The notes under the pieces were generated by a model. That model searched no databases. It saw nothing but the letters and a program-made list of their open reading frames with translations, and had not been told where the DNA came from. From Oasisia sp. SBJ-2009 (taxonomy: Eukaryota; Annelida; Polychaeta; Sabellida; Siboglinidae): DNA of 64,000 bases. A program made the translations under genes and the position numbers. The stretch covers positions 28,349,187 to 28,413,186 of the forward strand of contig OZ024858.1 in assembly GCA_964017155.1 (NCBI GenBank), given 5' to 3'. Position 1 is the stretch's first letter; every line of letters starts with the position of its first letter. Positions 59,301-64,000 of the stretch are shown in pieces.

Positions 59301-59993
59301 TTATTATTATTATTATTATACTGATGGTGGAAATAATGGCAGATTTTGGTTTAGAAAACAAGGCGTAGAGGACACTTGTGGATATGGTAGCAAGGTTGTA
59401 TATTATTTATAGAAGACTATAAAGAGTGTAGGACCTAGAACTGGTTACCATGAATTGGTAATTTTTGGTAGACCATTGAATGTGGATTTTTATATGGTTT
59501 TGAAAGCAGTTTTTAAAATCCTGTATTCCATATGACGTGTTAGATTGCCAATGGGCAATATTAAAAGATATTTTGAATCTTCGATAACCATGTAGACTTC
59601 ATAAAAATTGAATGGAACGATGACATTCAACACCTGCTGGTCTTCTCTCCCGTTCAAAAAGTGTTTAGTAGCTTTTGAACCCTTGCTCCTTGACTAAAAC
59701 AGGTTTAAAAATAGGTTCAGATTATAACAAAAAAGAACGTTTAACTTCCATACAGATGAATGAAGAATCTGAACTTAGCTTGGCTAATGTAGTTTCATTT
59801 ACCATGTTCCAGGTTGTGCTGTGGGACACCCACCTACACGGCTGGATGGGCACGGGCGGAGATGTTTAATGAGATCATTGTCAGCCCAAAGATGGTGTTA
59901 CATCACCTGCCCGACATTGTCACGAAGGCCCTCGACCAACTGGCAGAGCACCACAGTGTGCCCCATTACATCGCCCAGCCCCAAAGATCCTGA
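41667..59993 (+). CDS. DAGLB: Diacylglycerol lipase beta
   Basis: Twelve exons join in phase: 41667-41761, 46051-46506, 47168-47258, 51186-51628, 52933-53062, 53885-53968, 54616-54771, 55658-55782, 56430-56571, 57649-57786, 58655-58758 and 59813-59993 (714 aa; human 672). The N-terminus [23 protein letters not shown]-like LSMRGTI, FDPLG and WETR blocks match DAGLB, not the longer DAGLA. Exon 2 encodes most of the four membrane helices (~30-175). The catalytic domain has GHSLGAG with nucleophile S495, Asp546 in VGQDLVPRL, and probable His686 in LHHLPDI. It also has the regulatory insert and DDCCGCN cysteines. The enzyme hydrolyses diacylglycerol to 2-arachidonoylglycerol at membranes. Exon 4 encodes a linker that is longer than in vertebrates. 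Introns 1 and 3 hold LINEs. The stop falls at the edge of a 69-bp minisatellite derived from the same sequence. Confidence 0.95.
42130..44560 (-). pseudogene. LINE with long open reverse-transcriptase frame (CR1/Jockey type), 5'-truncated
   Basis: A frame of 789 codons (44522-42153) begins inside the endonuclease ([14 protein letters not shown], then [10 protein letters not shown]), followed by a linker and a full reverse transcriptase: [82 protein letters not shown] and YLGL-like block. It ends AGYI. The frame is intact to the C-terminus, so the copy is fairly young, but the N-terminal endonuclease half and 5' UTR are gone. It occupies DAGLB intron 1, antisense to the gene. Open frames on the plus strand here are shadows. 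Confidence 0.92.
44558..44900 (-). pseudogene. Second LINE fragment joined to the 5' end of the first
   Basis: Minus-strand frames give [20 protein letters not shown] and [20 protein letters not shown], then after a shift [16 protein letters not shown], a CR1-type reverse-transcriptase C-terminus. It belongs to a related but different LINE. Its end meets the truncated start of the downstream LINE at about 44558, so one inserted into the other or the two joined during reverse transcription. Confidence 0.8.
44900..46050 (+). other. DAGLB intron 1, distal part
   Basis: No coding or repeat signal is recognisable. It ends at the acceptor CGACGTGTAG before exon 2 at 46051. Confidence 0.5.
46680..46790. 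repeat. (TTTA)n-rich stretch
   Basis: Repeated TTTATT/ATTTA units in DAGLB intron 2, possibly a retroposon tail. Nothing else is seen in 46507-47167. Confidence 0.6.
47420..50715 (-). mobile_element. LINE with PHD-like fingers, endonuclease and reverse transcriptase, one frameshift
   Basis: Read on the minus strand from about 50710: two cysteine/histidine clusters of PHD type ([14 protein letters not shown], then [14 protein letters not shown] and [13 protein letters not shown]), then a Ser/Asn-rich linker, an endonuclease ([43 protein letters not shown]) and a reverse transcriptase ([71 protein letters not shown]) ending HFNN at 47438. The single visible lesion is an extra nucleotide at about 49019 in the linker. 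A TAA lies in frame just before the first finger, so the 5' end is likely truncated. It lies in DAGLB intron 3, antisense to the gene. Confidence 0.92.
51108..51170. repeat. Two-copy short tandem repeat before DAGLB exon 4
   Basis: AACACAACCCTGAAATT occurs twice in succession about 40 bp upstream of the exon 4 acceptor at 51185. Confidence 0.7.
52488..52798. repeat. Dispersed repeat, copy 2
   Basis: The full-length partner of 19498-19685. It shares CCAGTCACACATGTTTTGG, GGACACATGGATGTTAACTG and GTCTACATAAAGCTATG, and contains a further CCACCCATCCACCCAT-rich centre. It lies in DAGLB intron 4. Confidence 0.75.
52883..52908. repeat. (TTTA)n in the DAGLB exon 5 acceptor region
   Basis: Six TTTA units lie 25-50 nt upstream of the acceptor at 52932 and form part of the tract before exon 5. 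Confidence 0.85.
55470..55516. repeat. (TA)n microsatellite
   Basis: About 20 TA units in DAGLB intron 7. Confidence 0.95.
56270..56322. repeat. (TG)/(TA)n microsatellite
   Basis: A short TG run passes into about 21 TA units in DAGLB intron 8, followed by a duplicated GTCTAGGTTTATAA. Confidence 0.95.
57296..57605 (-). mobile_element. tRNA-derived SINE
   Basis: On the minus strand it starts GGGCGCAGTGGCTCAGGGGT, with A box TGGCTCAGGGGTAGAGC and B box GGTTCGAATCC in correct spacing for a tRNA. A body containing CTTGGGCAAGTTTTTTCACT and CCAGTTCACTCAGTTG follows. The tail end contains GCGCTATATAAGAAC and A-rich sequence reversed at 57300. It lies in DAGLB intron 9. Confidence 0.88.
58866..59318 (+). 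mobile_element. LINE 3' end
   Basis: It starts with the end of a reverse-transcriptase frame ([20 protein letters not shown] and stop at about 58929), a block typical of L2/CR1-like C-termini. AT-rich 3' UTR follows, then AAAGCGCCCCAG, GGGGCGCTATATAAGAAATA and (TTA)n. It lies in DAGLB intron 11. Confidence 0.7.
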
Positions 59994-60621
59994 AGGCCCT
60001 AGACCAGTTTCAACAGTGGCGCAGTGTGTCTCAATATGTCTCCAGGGCCTTGGAGATCACGAAGGCTATAGTCCAGCTTTAACAGTGGCACAGTGTGTCT
60101 CGATATGATTCCATTGCCTTGAAGATCATGAAGGCCACAGTCCAGTTTTAACAGTGGCATAATGTGTCTCAATGTGCCACCAGGGCCTTACAGATCATAA
60201 AGGCCATAGTCCAACTTTAACAGTGGCACAGTGCGTCTCAATATGTCTCCAGGGCCTTATAGATCATAAAGGCCATAGTCCAGTTTTAACAGTGGCACAA
60301 TGCGTCTCAATATGCCACCAGGGCCTTACAGATCATAAAGGCCATAGTCCAGCTTTAACAGTGGCACAGTGTATCTCAATATGTCTCCAGGGCCTTAGAG
60401 ATCATGAAGGCCATAATCCAGTTTTAACAGTGGCACAGTGTGTCTCAATATGTCTCCAGGGCCTTAGAGATCATGAAGGCCATAGTCCAGCTTTAACAGT
60501 GGCACAGTGCGTCTCAATATGTCTCCATGGCGTTAGAGATCATGAAGGCCATAGTCCAACTTTAACAGTGGCACAATGTGTCTCAATATGTCACTAGGGC
60601 CTTAGAGATCATGAATGCATT
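59924..60621 (+). repeat. 69-bp minisatellite grown from the DAGLB terminal coding segment
   Basis: Nine full 69-bp units lie at 59992-60612, with a partial tenth to 60621. Each starts G/AAAGGCC and contains CAACAGTGGC or AACAGTGGCACA and CTCAATATGTC. The segment just before (59924-59991, 68 bp) is coding and aligns with the unit (GAAGGCCCTCGACCA, CACAGTGTG). The first unit, translated in its own frame, reads [20 protein letters not shown], close to the protein's [17 protein letters not shown]. The protein stop (59991-59993) is at the junction, where the coding unit is one base short. Confidence 0.93.
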
Positions 60622-61921
60622 TGACCAGCTCAGATTGTATGCTCTGTGGGTCAGGTTTGTATAGGCTCTGAGCTCACTTTCCAGAGTACGAAAGGGCTGT
60701 GGAGTGTATAATTATTGTTAGTATGCTTCAACTCGGCAACAATTTGGCTTCATGATATAAAGTGGGAGTTATATTTCCAAATTCTTCCTTTTAATGTGCA
60801 CATGTTTAAATTATTATGACTGATATTTAAGACGACACATTATATTGTATAAATATTATTCATGTTTCCATGTTACATGGAATGTTGATGACTATTTTTG
60901 TAAACGTAAGAAAATGCCACTGCAGGTGAGAGTCAGAACTCACAGAAAGGCATTACATCTTCACATAAATTCCTAGTATTTTATCTTGTTGCATGAATAT
61001 TACAGCAGGAGTCAGTCCTATTGTATTCATCTTGACTTACTTGTTATTTAGAATGGTGCTATTTCTACCAATAGTGTGTCTTAGCTGTTAATTCTACCAT
61101 TTCTTTATTTGAGGTGCTATGTAGAATAGTGTTCATTCTGCCAATCTTTGTTTGTTGTACGTGTATTGTCTGTTATTTGGAATGATTTCTTAGCTGTTTA
61201 GAACGATGGTAATTGTTCTATTTGTGCTTCACCACTGTTTATAATTGGGCATCAGTTGTTATTTTTGTCTTGTCGCATAGAAACACTAATTCTTATTGTC
61301 TACAGGTTGACGAGGTTACCACAAAGACTCTTCTTGACGGCTGTTTATGAAGTGAATACTGGTATAAATAATTCTTATTGTGGACAAAGATTTAAATAGT
61401 TGTTGATGATTATGTAATGGAATCATTATTATACAGATTAACCGATACTCTACGAAAGTAATTGTTGTGTAAATTTGTATATAATTATTGTTATTCATTT
61501 TAGAAGTACAGCCGCTATACATTATTGCTTATTAGTTAATGCATATATGTAATGCTATTTTATATGAACTTTGTTGTTATGTGTGTAATTAGCTTCTATT
61601 TTAGAAAGTATTATTGTATTGATACATTGTGTGCAGTTATTTATTTAAAAACTGTCATTTTTCATCAGAGTGAATAGTGTTTTTTTAAGAAACACTTGTT
61701 TGTTTTTCTTAAGAGTTTTAATTAAGTGTTAGCTTTCTACTTAATGCAAGATCATGTTCATAACTGATATTTGCATAATGTGTAACTTTGCTGATATTGT
61801 AGGTGATATAAATTATAGTCGTTTTCTGAAGGGACAGAAATAATGAACGCTAGAATATAATGTTGAATGTTCTTGGTGTTAAATGTCACGTGCCAAATCC
61901 AGCTGTTGTCTGATTAATAAA
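60622..61921 (+). other. DAGLB 3' UTR
   Basis: AT-rich sequence without a coding frame, reaching the first AATAAA after the repeat array at 61916-61921. Confidence 0.5.
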
Positions 61922-61985
61922 TATTATCTAAACTGGTGCGATTATGAAAATGGTAATTATGTAAAAGAAATACAAGTTCAATAAA
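61916..61985 (+). terminator. Candidate polyadenylation signals of DAGLB
   Basis: AATAAA at 61916-61921 and again at 61980-61985, about 1.9 kb after the stop. Either could end the transcript. Confidence 0.5.
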
Positions 61986-64000
61986 AGGAAAGCTTATTCA
62001 CATAAAGAATCTTGTTGAAAATATTTCTGTGTAATGCATAAATAAATCAGTAGTGTGTGGAATCATATGTGTATATATTGTAACACTAATTTATACACAT
62101 CATGTGTACATGAACACAATCATGACACCCAGTACAAAGATACTTTTCATGATGTACAATAACATATAAAATTATGTAACATCTCTTTATTGCTACAAGA
62201 TACACCCTGTAGTTTTGCTTGTCAACTGGAAACAACTCTGATTATTCTGGTCAGAACACTTACAAATGCACCAATCAAACAGTAGTGTCTGAACTTATCT
62301 ATCAATGTCCTTTACAGATATCAAAATCACGTGCACACAATACAACATAACCAAAGATGCATTCAGAAATATACACTTATGTATCACTGCATATAATGCA
62401 GGTATACTTTTTATATACAATTGTTACTACCGTGTTCTTGATTCATCTTGCATATTAATTTTTGTAAGATATTTACTAACTTTGAAGCATATTTTGTGAA
62501 ATGTACGACATTTCGACCCATCAACTGTGAGTCTTGGTGACGTATTGGTGTCATGAACAGAGACCAAATACACCAACTGCCAGTCATCTACAGTCAAATT
62601 ATCCCGTTGAAAGCTGAGTCATCCCACGTGACACCAGCACGTAACCAAGACCTACAACTGATGGTCATACGTTTCACAAAATATGCTCAAAACTAAGAAA
62701 ATGTCTTACAAAGTAACCAAATCTTGGAGCTATGAACAATACATTCCATATTTTCCACACTGATACATTGCCGGCTAGATCTGTGTACAAATCACATCAA
62801 CCAATCCTTGATCACATATTCTGATTATAACAATTAAATGCTGGGCTCCTAAAATAAAATATGGCGAATATGAGAACACTATAATGAAACAATTTCATTG
62901 TATATTTATCCCAGTTTAACCAGATTAACAATCTTAATCGTAACATGCAAATGCTCATCATTAGACACATTTCCCCATACGTCACATGTTCAGCACATAC
63001 GTCTGATTTCTCGTTCTGCTAAATTCAATCACGGCAACCATTTTGCAGACATCTTGAAATAGTACAGAATCATTGTAAAAATAACAGACAGGTTTTTATT
63101 TGCCCAATATAAATCGCACAACACTAATAGCAGCAAAAATCTTGACTACTGTGAGCAAAAGACACATGTAAAAATGGACTAGCTTAGTAACTTGATAGCA
63201 ACACCAAGCAAGAAAACAACGAGATCGCAATATACAAGCTGTTTCACAACTTCAATACCACACGCACGATTCTAAATTTGCCAACAATTGCATAATGGCA
63301 ATTACTACAAAACTGAAAATAAGCAGCGTGCCTTAACATCTGTGTGCAATGTCCAATCATTGTATGATTTGATGTTCATATCACACTGACTGATTTGTGG
63401 TCAATACAGACAGCTGCCACAAAGCATGTCATGTGTACTATTGTGATCTACTAAATAAAATCTGTTTCATCATATCTGCTTTGCTTTGAAGCATTGCAAA
63501 CAAATATAATATTTGTTTCCAGACATTTACATCAATGTAAACATGTATGATCCCAGACATTTACATCAAAGTAATCTGGTTCCAGACATTTACATCAAAG
63601 TAAACATATATGATCCCTCTCAAATTGTGCGTATCTGATTGACAGAATGTCCCAATCACTTACCAGTTGATGATTGTCTCCATAATCGTAAATGAAATTA
63701 CGCGTGATGAAATGACGGCCAATGAATAAGTTGATATTCATTGTGGCCCTTGTCTAACACTATTAATAATTCATTTATATTCCGTAATAACATGACTTCC
63801 CAATACGTATTCTATTTAACTTAATATAACCTGTAACAACATGTACAGACAATTAATGTGTACTTGTGTACGAGCCCACAGCCACTGAAAGTGTTTCACC
63901 ACCTTGCATAAGATTGTCTAAGATTGTTAACAAAATCATTAACCATGTATCAGTACATGAGCAATATACTCGAACAAAAGTACTGGTTTTCATTGTATCT
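61986..64000. other. Right-end spacer
   Basis: No gene is recognised. A minus-strand AATAAA (plus TTTATT at about 62184) could mark the 3' end of a convergent gene beyond the window. A three-copy CCAGACATTTACATCAA repeat lies at 63519-63606. Confidence 0.5.
63519..63612. repeat. Three short direct repeats
   Basis: CCAGACATTTACATCAA(A/T)GTAA starts at 63519, 63553 and 63582; the first and third copies continue with ACAT-TATGATCC. Confidence 0.85.

Noticed and set aside
60172..60597. 141-codon frame with 23-residue repeats after DAGLB
   Set aside because: It is a different frame of the 69-bp minisatellite in the 3' UTR and has no start context or homology.

Overview
The window looks like animal genomic DNA, probably from a marine invertebrate (mollusc-like or amphioxus-like; the sequence alone does not settle it). 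Genes have many short exons with GT-AG introns, vertebrate-type orthologues are present, and introns and spacers are full of LINEs, DNA transposons, MITEs and simple repeats. There is no bacterial-style gene organisation.

Five cellular genes can be rebuilt with every exon in phase. (1) 2874-6645 +: an hnRNP A/B-type RNA-binding protein (two RRMs, an RGG box and a Tyr/Gly-rich tail; 354 aa). (2) 8452-15976 -: an RNF181-type RING E3 ligase (155 aa), convergent with gene 1. (3) 19308-21734 +: BLOC1S2 (139 aa), divergent from RNF181. (4) 29866-39450 -: the histone variant macroH2A (376 aa; histone fold, basic linker, macro domain of the ADP-ribose-binding splice type). (5) 41667-59993 +: diacylglycerol lipase beta (714 aa, 12 exons), divergent from macroH2A across a 2.2 kb spacer that holds about 300 bp of a (CCGT)/(CCCG) tetranucleotide repeat.

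The rest is mostly mobile DNA. There is a whole piggyBac element with TTAA ends and a broken transposase (24244-27454). LINE reverse-transcriptase copies lie in introns and spacers; one at 47.4-50.7 kb is open except for one apparent frameshift and carries PHD-like zinc knuckles. A hAT-like element with an exact 8-bp target duplication lies at 33.4-34.5 kb. A 1.8 kb iteron-rich inverted-repeat element (16.5-18.3 kb) has a 421-bp foldback element nested in it. Several MITEs, SINEs and minisatellites are also present.

The two most striking signals are tandem repeats that involve exons. In macroH2A, 13 tandem 39-bp units copy the end of the ADP-ribose-loop exon together with its 5' splice site, so 13 consensus donors lie in a row, each 13 codons apart except for one 5-nt insertion. 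In DAGLB, the last coding segment is the apparent ancestor of a 69-bp minisatellite (nine copies) that begins at the stop codon and fills the start of the 3' UTR. These are read from sequence only; no transcript data were available.
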